This document shows positions 11,760 to 24,258 of a stretch of 64,000 nt of DNA, piece after piece. The notes under the pieces were generated by a model. The model did not search any database, was not told the DNA's origin, and saw only the letters and a program-made list of their open reading frames with translations. A program made the position numbers and the translations under genes. This DNA is from Datisca glomerata (taxonomy: Eukaryota > Streptophyta > Magnoliopsida > Cucurbitales > Datiscaceae): positions 372,001 to 436,000 of the forward strand of contig QANY01006236.1 of assembly GCA_003255025.1 (NCBI GenBank), given 5' to 3'. Position 1 is the first letter of the stretch, and every line of letters starts with the position of its first letter.

Positions 11760-11772
11760 TGTTATTAGAGCC
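11760..11772 (+). other. Decayed primer binding site of Copia-1
   Basis: tgttattagagcc differs by two substitutions from TGGTATCAGAGCC, the initiator-Met-tRNA primer site usual for plant Copia elements, and lies two bases after the 5' LTR. Confidence 0.75.
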
Positions 11773-13458
11773 TTGATTTATTGATTATGCATATTCTGTG
11801 ATTCAACGTATGTATTGTGGATATTGTGATATTGACATATTTTTATATGGTATATTCAAAATTATTTTGAATATGTTTTATGAATGAATCCTGATCTATT
11901 AGCTTTTGGCATTTTCTTTTTCAAATTATTGAATTGATGTACGCCGAAATTGAGACATATGATTTTATGTAATTTATTTTCTTGCAAAAGTTGTATTTTT
12001 TTAAATTTCGAGTAATCCGTCGCCGCGTAGTTGGTCACAACCATCATCGCCATCATCGCCGCTTACCGCAGCGTTGCACAATCGCCTGCTTCCCCATGAC
12101 GCTACTTGCCGTCGCCACTCACCGCTATAGGTTTCCTAATTATGGATTAGGAAACCATAGAGATTAGGAAACCTTAAGGTTTTGGAGACTTTAGGGTTTA
12201 GGAAACCCTGAGGTTTTGGAAACTTTAGGGTTTAATAAACCTTGAGATTTTAAAAACTTTAGGGTTTTTAGGAAACCTTAAGGTTTTGATACTTTATGGT
12301 TTAGGAAACCTTGAGGTTTTGCAAACTTTTGGGTTCAAGAAACCTTGGGATTTTGCTCAATCCAGTCCCTAAAAAATATTTTTATTTAATTCGGTATTTT
12401 TAACACTAATTAACTAGAACATATTTTATATATTTTTTTAAAAATAAATCAATTGATCATTTTACTTGGTAATTTATTTATTAAAGTAAAAATTATTAGA
12501 AAATTAATTTTTTTTAAATTGAAATTTGAATTTTAAAAATGGGACTTGACCTTTGTAAAGATTTACAAATTGATGGGGCTTTTATGGGTTGTAATTAGAA
12601 ATGAGCTATAGAGAGGTTAATTTTGAATGAAAGATTTATTATTAATTTCGTATTATCATATAACATGCCATATAAGAATAAGGATATGCCAATATCAAAA
12701 CATCATGTAGCATGTACATGCATCATTGTAGTGTAATTTATAATGGGCTATAATTTAAATACAATGTGAATTTTATAAAAAGTATGAATTTTAAATTTTA
12801 TAAAAGTTTATAAAATTTGAAACTTGTTTTTTCTAAATTAAGAAAGAGTTATAATTTTTGAAAAAACAACAAAGATATAATTTTTCAAAAACTAAGTGGG
12901 ATGATCGTTTACGTTGAAACGTTTTCAAGATCTCCAATGCAAACTTGATCGTGGAATGAGTAATGGTTTAGAGCAGTCCTAGTGGTCCTCTTTTCAGTGG
13001 TACAAACTTGGGAATCGTGTTGCTTTGAGTCATCAAGTTGCTTAAGAAGCTAAAGCTTGTAAAGGAAGTGGTGAGGCATGACCAATCCTATACAGACTGT
13101 TAGTTTATGACAACATTTAAAGCCGATGTGTTGGTTAAACACTGAGAGCGAAGCACTTTGGAATCACTTATAGGGGCTAGTCAATGGGGCTATGGTGACC
13201 AAAACTATTGGCGATTGGTTAAGCTAGATGTAGTGACATCTTGAGAAGTGTTAACCAAACGAGACGAGTCTCGATGCGATAAGAGTTAGCTTGGACATTG
13301 TCCTTAGATGAGACAAACTATCATTGTTGATTGTAACATCATGGAATAAATATTTTTTAATTAGATTTTTAAATATTTAAGTATTTGCATCATGCATCAC
13401 ACTTCCTTAAATGATTGAGTATTTATATATACCGCTTTATTTATTTTATTCAGTAATC
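11773..13458 (+). other. Copia-1 leader with telomere-like repeats
   Basis: A long non-coding leader. A short GC-rich stretch (about 12015-12125, repeated 'catcatcgcc') is followed at about 12128-12350 by imperfect ~35-40-bp units containing ctttagggttta and ggaaaccttgaggtttt. The rest is AT-rich and shows no gene. Confidence 0.65.
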
Positions 13459-14135
13459 ATGTCGCTATCCCCACTCTCAACTATCTTAAACGCGTACAAA
13501 CTTACTGGTGACAATTATGTGGATTGAAAACATAATTTTGATATCATGCTGATGGTAGAAAGCATAAGTTCCTACTCACCACCCTTTGTCCCATTGAGCC
13601 TATTGCTGAATTAACTCAAGAGGAAAAATATGCTTATGCTTCTTGGTTGCATTCCGATGAGATCGTCAGGTGTTACATCTGGGCTTCTGTTAGCAATGTG
13701 TTGTAAAAACAACATCAGAAAATGAAAGCTGCCATTGATATGATGTTGAACATCACCAAAATGTTCAAAGATCAAGATCGCAAGCCAAACAGACAGCTGC
13801 ACAAAAATTCATGAACTGTAGGATGAAACCTTAAACTTTTATCAGAGAACATATGATGATGATCATTAACTATTTGAATGAGGTGGAGATCATGGGTGTT
13901 GACATGAGTCGATATGATCATTGAGACTCTACCTGGCACTTTTAAGAACTTTAAACTTAATTATTCGATGAATAAGTTGAGGTACTCACTTCCTGAGCTG
14001 ATGAATGAACTGTAAACTACTTAGACCATGTTTCTGAAGGGCAAGATGAAGAATGGAGAGGTGAACTTTACTGAAAGTAAGCCTTCCACCTCTGGCACCA
14101 AAAGAAAACACAAGAGAGGTCTAAAGAAAGCTAAG
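13459..14135 (+). pseudogene. Copia-1 gag remnant
   Basis: From ATG 13459 the pieces read as a Copia Gag: an N-terminus with KLTGDNYVDW, then EEKYAYASWLHSDEIV, and IETLPGTFKNFKLNYSMNK near 13925-13975. The last block is nearly the same as the gag of Copia-3 (63722-64000, minus strand). Several stops and frameshifts interrupt it. A Lys/Arg-rich C-terminus (KRKHKRGLKKAKK) is present but no intact zinc knuckle was found. Confidence 0.8.
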
Positions 14136-14214
14136 AAGTAGAACTTGAAATCAGAAGGCTTGATAAGGGTGAGTTCAGCTTCCATTTAGAAAATGGAGCA
14201 CTAGTATCAACCAT

Positions 14215-14660
14215 ATTAATGAGAACTATTAAATTGTCATTTGATAATAGTTTTGTGGTTTTACGTGATGTTTGTTATATCCCATTTTGGGATGAACCTT
14301 CCTTTAGTAGCTAGTTTAATTGAACAATGATTCAAATTGAATTTCATTGATAAAGATATTGATATTTTTAGAAATGACAACTTAATTACTACTGCACGTT
14401 TGATAAAGAAACTGTTTTATGTAAAATCAACAGTTCCAATTATATGTGACACTAAAGTAAATACTGATTTACAAAGGGATAGTAAAAGGTTGAAGTCTGA
14501 CTCAACCGATCTAATCTATTTGTGAAACTTACGTCTTGGTCATATTAGACTGGACAGGATTAAAAGACTTGCATATGATGATCCATTGCTAACTTTAAGT
14601 GTGAGATCATTACCCACATTTTGAACCAAGTTCTGTCAAAGACGGTGCCTGGCACGCCAT
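14215..14660 (+). pseudogene. Copia-1 GAG-pre-integrase fragment and deletion junction
   Basis: Pieces match the pre-integrase region of Copia-3, including IDKDIDIFRNDN and TDLQRDSKRLKSDSTDLIYL (14454-14519 region). After about 14625 the sequence jumps to a short piece from the far end of the integrase (KTVPGTP, about 14638-14660) and then directly into the 3' LTR. RT and RNase H are missing. This is a pseudogene. Confidence 0.78.
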
Positions 14661-16440
14661 TTGTAGTACTAAATTTTATGAATGAATGAAATTTTTTCTA
14701 TTAATTAAAGTGTGTTTATAATTTACTCAAGTCAGGAAACTATTGTCAACGTAAGAAGAGTAAAGACTAAGGGGTTTTCCAAACAAATTCTTACGAAATA
14801 GTTCAGAACGTTATTTCTTGTCTTAGGACCGACTTGGTAATCAAGTCTGATTACGGCTGTTAGGTTGAACCAAAGGATGTCAGTCTTGGGGCATGGGAGT
14901 AGGGACTCTAACGGTTGATTAAGACATGTTGTGAAACATGTTGAATAGATCAGTAACAAATTAGTTTGGAGTAAAACTGTGTATCTAACTCTAAATCTAA
15001 TTGTTACACCTTAAGGGTAATTTCATAATTACCTTAATCTTGAGGTGAATACAAAACTTGACCTAGTTTGTTACGATCTTTGATATGCAAAAGAAGTGAA
15101 TTCAAATTTTCGGACAATACCTCGGCTGTTGGGACCGTGATTAATGATGTTGGAGTTGCGTGATTCACAGATATAGAAATTCATGGTTAGATTGCAAAAT
15201 GAAATACTATCACCTTATTCTTTATTTATGGATGTGTGAATTAATTAACCTGGTTACGTACTTGATGAGATGTATTATTGAATAAGACATGTGGAATTGT
15301 ACGAGACAATTCACTATTGTGTTTTTCTTATTCACAATCAATAAAAGAGTTAAGGAAATAATAACAAGAGGAGTAAAATGATAATTTTATATCCCGCTCT
15401 TATTATTGATATTCATGAAAGCTAATATGTTAAAATATTGTGTGGATTGTGAAATAAAAGTGCTTATATGTATCAACAGAAAATGTAGCGCGCATGAATA
15501 GAGAATTGATTCGGCATCAAATATATAGTTGAGTCATAAGATGTCAGGATTAAATATGTCAGAAATCTATAGAGATAAATTTGTCGGGTATTCAAATTTT
15601 ATAGCTTTATTCATGTGGGTTCATTCAGTCTCAGTAGTAGCTCAAAATATATTTTGAACCAAGGTGTATGTCTTGAACCCATATGTAATAGGTGTTCTTT
15701 CACAATTTGTGAAGGGCAATTAATTGATGTTCAAATTAATTAGTTTATTGTTTTCAAATTATTGGATAATTGGTAAATAAAAGAAATAAATTAATTAATT
15801 GATGGGGATCAATTTAAATTTATCAATTTTGGGTTGATGAATTTGGACACAATATTGACTTTAATGGGATGTAATTTTCAGCAATTATAGATTATGGTGG
15901 TAAATTTTGAAAATTACACACATATGGGGTGTGTGAAAATTCCAAAATTATTATATAAGAGATGGTGTTAGGGTTGCCTCTCTAATTGTGTTGACACAAC
16001 TCTAATCACACAGAGTAGAAAAATGTTTCTCTCTCCCCCTCCTACTGTTGCCGCCGAATTCATTGAAGAAGAAAAGAAATATTTCTTCCTCACTTGTTTT
16101 GAGAGTCCACACTTAGTTCCTAATGACGTCTTTGCGAGATTTAGTTTTGAATCCAACGAGGGGTCTTTGGTGCGAAGACTAATTGAAGTTCTTAGATTTG
16201 AAGATCGAAGAACATGAAGCATTTAATAAGGATTCCACTAATTCAAAAAGTCTTCGATACAACGAAAATGTATAAATCGTTTCTACCTCTTTTGAAATCA
16301 TTTAACTTTGTATGCACAATCGGATGTATGATTTTAATATCCAATATGATTAAATTGGTTGATGTAAAATTTGATATTCCGCCCGCGAACCGTTCGTGGT
16401 TCAATGATGTTTCCTTAAATTTTGAAAACCCGATCTAACA
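14661..16440 (+). repeat. Copia-1 3' LTR, 5'-truncated
   Basis: Aligns with the 5' LTR from its position 9941 onward, so about 69 bases of the 5' end were removed together with the pol region. The end CTAACA is intact. Confidence 0.87.
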
Positions 16441-16545
16441 CTTAGTTCCTTCTGTGAGTAAGACTTATGAACTGCCCATTCCAAGGACTTATACCCTTAT
16501 TTTCGTTGTTATCAGAGACGAAGAGAGCTGACACTAAGCATTTTT
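16441..16545 (+). repeat. ~55-bp tandem array behind copy A (right remnant)
   Basis: One further unit (cttagttccttctgtgagta, then agacttatgaactgccc) resumes the array interrupted by Copia-1. About 45 bases of unrelated sequence follow before Copia-2 starts at 16546. Confidence 0.75.
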
Positions 16546-17216
16546 TGTTGGGGGTTATGCCCTCAAAGCATGTATATCGACATTTTGATATGAAATTTAA
16601 AGAAAATTATATTTTTCTTATAATTGTTCTTTTAAATTATTGTTGAATAACTTATATAAATATTTGAAAATTTCGTATTCATTAATGAGACTATGATCTT
16701 GTATTAGTACGAGAGGATTAAGATCATAGATAATGAATAAAATTGTGAGCAACATATATAAAGTATTGAATCTTTAATGAATGGTTGCTAGTAAGGTTCA
16801 CTAAGCAATATGAATGCGTGTGATCTAGATCCAAATCATTCATAATGATAGACATCTTAGTGAATGTACTTTGTATAATAAGATTATATATGACAAGACC
16901 GATGTGAATTAATATATTTATTAATGAACCATTTATCATAAAGATTTAATACACATCAATTTGATGATCATATATAGATCAGTCTGAATCTTGAGTGGCA
17001 TGAACTACTATGCATGTCTACTGGATCTTTTAATTCACTCGTTAAGGTCTTTTTGTTAATCAGGCTAGTGACTTTTGTTTTGGAGATTTAGTGACGTGTA
17101 TGGTTGAGAACATGATCTTACAAGATTTGAAATCTAAACTTTTCTTACAGATCGTATATTGGTTTCCTTAAATGTTAATTCTAGAACTGAATGGTTATTG
17201 AACTTAAATTTATAAT
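16546..17216 (+). repeat. Copia-2 LTR, 5' part, plus orientation
   Basis: Starts tgttgggggttatgccctca and is the diverged inverted counterpart of 17590-18260 over its whole length. It ends where the sequence turns into minus-orientation LTR near 17217. Confidence 0.85.
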
Positions 17217-18260
17217 AAGTTAGTTATTTTCTCATGTCCTGAAATATTCACATCCTAGACAACGTAGTATAGAGGTTATTTGGGAACCATGGACCTATAA
17301 TCTAAAACTCCAATAAACTTGATTATTAATTAAATTCTTTAATTAAATAATCTTATTTATTAATTTCATTATTTTTTCACTATAAATATGAAATTTCACT
17401 CTTAGAGATTATAGAATGTATTTATAGAGTATTCTCATGTAGTCCACTAACATAATCATTTCATATAGTTCTGTCCTCCAATTATTGGTTCGTAAATTAG
17501 AACTATTCAGAGCTATCATTTTATCCTTAGAATTACCTCTTGATCCTTAAGTATTATTAATCCACTAGTAAATGACTTATTTATAATCTCATTATAAATT
17601 TCAGCTCAATAATCATCCAGTTCGAGAAGTAACATTTAAGCGAACCAATATACGATCCGTTAGGAAAGTTTAGATTCCAAATCTTTTAAAATCATGTCCC
17701 CAACTATCCATATCACTGAATCTCCAAAATAAAAGTTACTAGCTTGATTAACAAACAGACCTTAACGAGTGGATGAAAAGATTTAGTTGACATGCATAGG
17801 AGTTTATGATTACTGAAGATTCAGACTGATCTACATATGATCATCGAATTGATGTGTATTAAATCTTTATGATAAATGACACGTTGATAAATATATTAAT
17901 TCACATCGACCCTGTCATATATAATCTTATTATACAAAGTACATTCACTAAGATGTCTATCCTCATCAATGATCTAAATCTAGATCACATGCATTTATAA
18001 TGCTTCGTGAACCGTACTAGCAACCATTCATTAAAGATTTCATACTTTAATATGTTGCTCACAATTTTATTCATTATCTATGATTTTAATCTTCTTGTAC
18101 TAATACAAGATCATAGTCTCAATAATGAATATGAAATTTACAGATATTTATTTAAATTATTCAACAATAATTTAAAAGAACGATTATAAGAAAAATGTAA
18201 TCTTCTTTAAATTTCATCTCAAAATGTCAATAACATGCTTTGAGGGCATAACCTCCAACA
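17217..18260 (-). repeat. Copia-2 LTR, 5' part, minus orientation (3' LTR of the core)
   Basis: Read on the minus strand, it begins TGTTGGAGGTTATGCCC at 18260, directly after the purine tract. It runs about 1044 bases to 17217. Its last 51 bases (17217-17267) recur at 24208-24258 with about five mismatches, in the same orientation, as expected if both are the same interval of the two LTRs. Confidence 0.83.
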
Positions 18261-18280
18261 ATCTTCCACTTGCCCTAAAG
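18261..18280 (-). other. Polypurine tract of Copia-2
   Basis: On the minus strand AGGGCAAGTGGAAGAT lies immediately before the LTR start TGTTGG. It is the usual plus-strand primer of Copia elements. Confidence 0.78.
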
Positions 18281-19110
18281 TAAATGTGGAATCTCTTTTA
18301 ATCTCATGCTATGCACGTGACCCTCAAATGACTTCGCATTAAGTGTCTTTGTAAAAGGATTAGCCAGGTTCCGTTCTGATGCTTTCTTCATAACAATCAC
18401 ATCCCTTTGATGCACGATCTCTCTTACAAGATAATATTTCCTCTCTATGTGCTTGCCCTTCTTGTGACTCATCGGTTCCTTGGAATTTGCTACCGCGCTA
18501 CTATTATCACAGTATATGATCACTGGCTTGCCATATCTGGAACTACTTCCAGATCAGAATATAACTTTCTGAGCCATACCGCCTCTTTCGCAGCTTCACA
18601 AGCCATTATATATTCTACTTCTATAGTGGAATCTCCAATGCTGGATTGTTTAATACTTCTCCAGACTACAACTCCTCCACCTAGGGTGAATACTGAACCA
18701 GATGTCAACTTTCGACTGTCTTTGTCTGATTGAAAATCAGAATCAGTATATCTAATGGGTTTTAGGTCTCCAATTGAATGAACAAGCATATAGTTTCTCA
18801 TTATCCTAAGATACTTGAGAATGTGCTTTATTGTAATCAAGTGTTCCAAACTTGGATTCGATTTATAACGACTGATAATTCCCACTGCATAATAAATGTT
18901 CGATCTCGTAGATAACATGGCATATATGAGACTTCCGATTGATGAAGGATAGAGAACCTTTCTCATATCCTCTTCCTTCTGAGGTGTCTTAGGACATTGT
19001 TCCTTAGAGAGGATAATTGCATGTATGGTCGGTTGTTGACATTTCTTGGAATTCTTCATAGAGAATCTTTCCAACACCTTATCAATATAAGATACATGAG
19101 AAAGTGTCAA
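18275..19110 (-). pseudogene. Copia-2 RNase H domain
   Basis: Two overlapping frames (18520-19110 and 18275-18523) carry the Copia RT tail and RNase H. Motifs include RYTDSDFQSDKDSRKLTSG with the catalytic Asp region, VEYIMACEAAKEAVWL, IIYCDNSSAVANSKEP, and KHIERKYYLVREI close to the end. The frame change between the two ORFs lies near 18520. The order on the minus strand (RT, then RNase H, then purine tract and LTR) fits Ty1/copia. Confidence 0.88.
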
Positions 19111-19960
19111 GAACTTGTTCTTCTATCACTTAGGATTTGGATGCCTAGAACATAGCTCGCTTCTCCCATATCTTTCATTTAAAATTTCACAGCTAGCCAC
19201 TTCTTTACTTTTGACAATGTTTCTACATCATTCTCAATGAGTAGAATATCATCAACATAAAAAATTAAGAAAATCACTATTTTATCTTTGGTGTATTTAT
19301 AAATATAGGCTTCATCAACATTTTTCTTAAATCCATAAGACTTTATAAACTCATCAAAGGTAAGATTCCAAGATCTAGGATGTTTGCTTTAATCAATTAA
19401 TAGATTGAAGCAACTTGCATACTTTCTGATATTGTCCCTTTTGTACGAACCCTTTGGTTACATCACATAGATGCTTTATTCAAAGGAACCATTCAGAAAA
19501 GCTGTCTTGACGTCCATTTGCCATATCTCCTAGTCAAAACTAGTGGTTATGGATGAAAGGATGCAAATGGATTTTGGCATGGCCACATGGGAGAATGTCT
19601 CTTCATAATCGACTCCCTCCCTTTGTGTATAGCCCTTGGCTACTAACCGTGCCTTGAAAATATATACTTTACCATTTGCACCTCTTTTCTTCTTGAAGAT
19701 CCATTTACATCCAATGGGTTTGACATCTTCAGGTGGGTCTACAAGTTCCCAAACGGAATTGGAATACATAGATTCTATTTCCTGATTCATGGCACCTTGC
19801 CATTCATCCTTTTCCAGATCATCCATTACTTCTTCATAAAATAATGGATTGTCCTTATTAGTGTACGACACTAAGACATGTGTTTGTAGTTCGTAACAAA
19901 CTGTTTGTCTCACAACCCTCCCACTATGACATTGTACCGGCGTTTCCTTTACAAGAATTG
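19111..19960 (-). pseudogene. Copia-2 reverse transcriptase
   Basis: The upstream part (19530-19913) is open and contains the conserved Copia RT start, LVAKGYTQREGVDYEETF. The catalytic YVDDILLIEND is readable at about 19230-19262 in another frame. Stops and frameshifts between them break the domain. Confidence 0.86.
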
Positions 19961-20830
19961 TGGTTTCTCTGGTTTGTCATTTATCAGTAGAAATTGAAGG
20001 TGATCTGATCACATCAGTCGCTAATTCCTTGAGAACTATTTTGCTATGAGGTTTTTAGTTTTGCATATAGTCATGCTCAAGATAGATTGCATTTGTCGAT
20101 ACAAACACTTTTTGATAATTGTGACTATAAAAGTACCCACCTCTAGTCTCCAGAGAATAGCCAACGAATATGCATACCTCAGATCTTGAGTTCTACTTTC
20201 TGGTCTTAGGTCAAAGAACATGAGCTGGACACACCCAATATGAAAATAACGCAAACTAGGTTTGTAGCCATTGCATAACTCTAAATGCGTCTTGCTTACA
20301 GACTTAGAGAACACTACATTCAAAATGTAAGTTGTCGTGTATAGTGCATATCCCCAAAATGTAAGTGACAATGATGAGTAGCTTAACATCGACCTAACCA
20401 TATCCAATAAGGTTAGATTTCTCCTATCTACAGCATCATTTTGCTGTGGTGTTCCGAGTGCTGTAAGTTGGGATATTATTCCACACTCCACCAATAATCC
20501 TTGAATTCTAAATCCAAGTATTCACCACTTCGATTGGATCAAAGGGTTTTCAATAATTTATCTAATTTCTTTTCAGTTTCAGCCTTGAAGCCTTTAAACT
20601 TTCTAAAAGTTTCAGACTTTCGATGCATTAGGTAATTGTAACCATATCTTGAGTAGTCGTCAATGAAAGTAACAAAATACCGATACCCACCTCTAGCTTG
20701 TATATTGATCAGTTCACAAACATGACTATGTACTAACTCAAGTGGTTCCTTGGCTCTTTGACCCTTTTCTCTGAACGGTCTCTTGATCATTTTACCCTCT
20801 AAACAAGATTCACAAACAGGAAGAGTTCCA
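19961..20830 (-). pseudogene. Copia-2 integrase
   Basis: 20539-20790 encodes VTFIDDYSRYGYNYLMHRKS, containing the central catalytic Asp region. 20036-20494 encodes GTPQQNDAVDRRNLTLLDMV, where the third catalytic residue, normally Glu in the 'AERRN' block, reads Asp. Frameshifts separate the parts, so activity is unlikely. Confidence 0.85.
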
Positions 20831-21725
20831 ACTTATATCCCTTTTAAAGCACCTTGCTTTGTTAACCTGTTTAACCTCTCCAGATTAATATGTCCTAACT
20901 TAAGATGCCATAAATATGTGTTATCATCATGAGAAACTCTTTGTCGTTTGTTATTTTTAGGTTTTGTAACTTTAAATATTTCAGAATTATTTAATGCGCG
21001 TTCAGTCAGTTTAAGCATATACAATCCATATATAAATTTATCATGCAGATATCGAATCCATACTTAAAAATAATAAATTCTTTATTAATGAAAGAAACTT
21101 CGAATAATGGTTTCTTGCAAAAATGAAAGAGAAATCAAATTTCTTGAAAAACTAGGAATATAATAAACATCGTTCAAAACTAAGTAATTATATCCAAAAA
21201 ATAAACTAACGGTCCCTAATGCTTTAACTGACCCGAGCAGCACTGCCAACTCTCAAAATGACCTCGTCATTAGCTAACTCCCTTGACGAATCAAGCATCT
21301 ACAAAGAAGAACATACATGGTTAGTGGCTCCTGAATCAAGTATCCAGGATGACAAATCATATTCTACTAAACAAGCTTCAAGTACAAGTAAATCATATTT
21401 ACCTTTCTTTTTTAACTCAGAGAGATACTTGTTACAGTTTCTCTTTCAATGACCTTCAACCCCATAGTGGAAACACTTTCATTTGGGCTTGTTGTCTTTC
21501 TTGTTCTTCTTGGCTTTCGGCGATGTCTTGGCTTTCTTTTCTTACCATTGTTCTTCTTCATTTTTTTTAACAATATTGGAAGAAGACTTTTGCTCAACAA
21601 CATTTGCCTTGCCCTCTATGGTCATTCTAGTGTTGAGTGACTCAAAAGTCTGCGATTCATTCAACAATTGGGTCATGTTGAATCACAACTTGTTCATAAC
21701 ATAGTTGGTCATGAACGCAGAAAAA
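20831..21725 (-). pseudogene. Copia-2 GAG-pre-integrase, protease, zinc knuckle and gag C-terminus
   Basis: 20833-21024 holds the GAG-pre-integrase zinc-binding segment (YLWHLKLGHINLERLNRL). Near 21300-21350 the protease active site reads WILDSGATNH. The zinc knuckle at about 21435-21485 has lost its second Cys (Tyr) and carries a stop where Trp is usual. A Lys/Arg-rich linker and a short gag C-terminus (MNKL, MTQLLNESQTFESLN; about 21600-21725) follow toward the right. The N-terminal two thirds of gag are not found. Confidence 0.78.
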
Positions 21726-22993
21726 ACTAATGTGAGCAACTCTAGTATGAACTTAGATTAACTAATTAATTATATTAATCAAATTTTAATAAAACTCTTT
21801 TACTTAAGTCTGTTAACCTAAAGATTACTATAGTCTTTAGTGTGGTGTGATTATCAAGTTTTAACTAGTTAAAATCTAGCAGTTTATATGCAATTGATTT
21901 CATAAAGTAATACATATAATTATATTTTGACAATCCTAATAAATCACATTTCTACAGATGAGATGCATGATTAAATAAAATTGTGTGGAATTTTTATGTA
22001 TGGCATGTGCTCGACTAATGCATATACATGTTATCAAACATAAAAATTAAATAATTATTTAACAATTAAATAAAATAATAATGGACCGAGTGACTATTGA
22101 GTATTTCTAAATTATCACCCTCGAAATAAAGAAATAAATATACAAATCGGACTTCAAGAATACATTTTTCCCAAATATTGTCTCCTCCTCCTGATGTCCA
22201 TCTTTATAATCTTCAAGCTTTGGACAAAACCACTTTTAATTAGAAAAACTATTTTTCTTAATTAAAATAATTTCTATAATTATCTATTTTAATATAGTTG
22301 ACTTTGACTTAATCAAATAAATACTTTATTTGATTTGGTCAAACCCAATCAACTTATTAATTTTTAATTTTCATAAGATCAGAAATTATTAATTTTTAAA
22401 ATTACATTAAAAGAGTTTGAGTTTTAATGAAACACTTAGGTGATAGAGTTGATTGCATGGTTCGTTGAAAACTTTCCTAAAATGTGACAACAATTGTCAC
22501 TAACGATAGGACTCTTCAATCGCCGCCCACCACCATCGCTGCCTGTCTCACTGCCGATAGCCGCCTTCCACGCGGACATCCACTGTTCACCACCAGTATA
22601 GTACCGCCCGCACTTTTCACCTCCACCAGAATAGTAATTTTCTGAAGTAAACAGTGTTTTCGTGGATGAACAGTGTTTTCATGGACGAACAACGTTTTTG
22701 CATGAATAGTAATTTTTTGCCGTTCGTCTCGTATGTTCTTCATCTTCTCGCGTTTGGAATAATTACAATAATATTCAAAATAAAATTACAAAAATTCCTA
22801 CACCTTAATTCGGCCTACACAAGATCTAGAAAAAATTAAACAAAGCCTAACCCAATAATTGCCATACAATTAACGATCCATTATTTTTCATACATTCAAA
22901 CAACATAACAATCCATCATCATACATATCTCATATTATATGAATAATGCAAGAAAACCTACACAACATTGAACATACAAATATATAAAATGTC
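21726..22993 (-). other. Copia-2 leader region, gag N-terminus not recognisable
   Basis: AT-rich non-coding DNA with a GC-richer patch at 22510-22740. That patch has short repeats of 'cagtgttttc(g/a)tgga(t/c)gaac' (about 22650-22705). No gag N-terminus can be read, so the element has lost or replaced it. Confidence 0.55.
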
Positions 22994-23005
22994 GCTCTGA
23001 TACCA
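22994..23005 (-). other. Primer binding site of Copia-2
   Basis: gctctgatacca is the reverse complement of TGGTATCAGAGC, a perfect initiator-Met-tRNA site. A five-base spacer (23006-23010) separates it from the LTR end at 23011. Confidence 0.88.
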
Positions 23006-23010
23006 CTTCC

Positions 23011-24258
23011 TGGTCGTCGCAGTACGTGCATGGCAGAAGTGTGGAGGCACGTGGCCTTTTAGAAAATTAAACTTTTAATAAAATGGAATTTAAAAAAAAC
23101 TTGCGAAACGGCACCATAATCAAATAAAAACTTTTATTGAAAGTACTTTTTCAATTGGTCATGATCTATTATATATTTATAAATTAAATCTACAACATAT
23201 AAGGTTGTAAATCATATACCTTTTGTACTCTATATCAAGTATCCTTGTAAAAATCGATCGATCCTCACTTCTCACGAAATTATTCCAATGATCAGCAAAC
23301 TCCGAGATTCACAGCATGATCTTCCAAGTAAATCCTCAATGCACTAGGACGTGTGTGAGTACCTAGAATATTACAAGACACTTTTTCTGTCTCTAGATGT
23401 TCTCAACACATGAGATCAAGAGATTTACTGAGAATGACTTTAGTGAGACGATTCTCTAAAAGAACATGATGATATTTTTTTAGAGATTTGATTAACGTTT
23501 AATCACAGAAGAAAATCTCTCTCAGAACAATCGTGTTCTCAATTTAACTGTTGATTGGTGAACTCATGATCTGATCAACTGATTCTCTCCTTTTATTTTT
23601 ATTTTTTAACAACAAAGGCCGTTAGAATAATTCTATATATTCTAGATAATGACGTATCTGATTTTTAGGGATAAACTGAGATAATATTTAATTATAAAAT
23701 TATCAATTACAGTGGGACCCACTATAATTGTGCACAACTGCAATTCCATGTGGTACTCCAGTGTTACACACTCACTACTATAGTACTACTATAGTGCCAC
23801 ATAGCACCAAAATAGTTCATGTCGACTTCTAATGCCCTATCAGTGATTGACACAAGATAATTATTGTGAATTATATATTTATTTTAATCAGATGATTATC
23901 TAGATATCAGTTAATTCAAAATTAACATATCTGATTATCTCTATCAACTAACTTATCTGCTATTTCACAAATAAAAAATTTAATTGATTTAAATTATTAT
24001 CTAATAATAATTTAATTATCTAATTTCATCAATTTGATATTCTGTCACATTTGTCGATAGTTAAAAAATCAATAATTATTTACATATGTAATTTCTCAAA
24101 ATTATATTTAAATATATAAAAAATTCAATTAATTGATTCTTAATTAATTAATCACATATAATTATCTCTCATAGTTATGTACTTGCCCAAGAATAAAATA
24201 CTTTTGCAAGTCAGTCATTTTTTCATGTCCTGAAATATTCACACCCTAGACAACGTGG
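23011..24258 (-). repeat. Copia-2 LTR, 3' part, minus orientation (5' LTR of the core)
   Basis: On the minus strand this is the last ~1248 bases of the LTR, ending CGACGACCA at 23011 next to the primer site. Its distal ~970 bases are the diverged inverted counterpart of 24276-25249. Confidence 0.83.

Larger units (their letters stand above)
9872..16440 (+). mobile_element. Copia-1: internally deleted Ty1/copia retrotransposon
   Basis: The element begins TGTTG at 9872 and ends CTAACA at 16440. Flanking five-base sequences are cttaa (9867-9871) and cttag (16441-16445), a 4/5 target duplication within a tandem array. It contains a 5' LTR, a decayed primer binding site, a long leader, a broken gag, a fragment of GAG-pre-integrase, then a direct jump into a 3' LTR lacking its first ~69 bases. 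Most integrase, all RT and RNase H are gone, so it is a deletion derivative. Copia-3 at the right end of the window belongs to the same family: its LTR and gag align throughout. Confidence 0.88.

Noticed and set aside
16506..16518. Primer-site-like ttgttatcagaga just left of Copia-2
   Set aside because: It lies outside any LTR end in the right position and matches only partly; probably chance or part of the array border.
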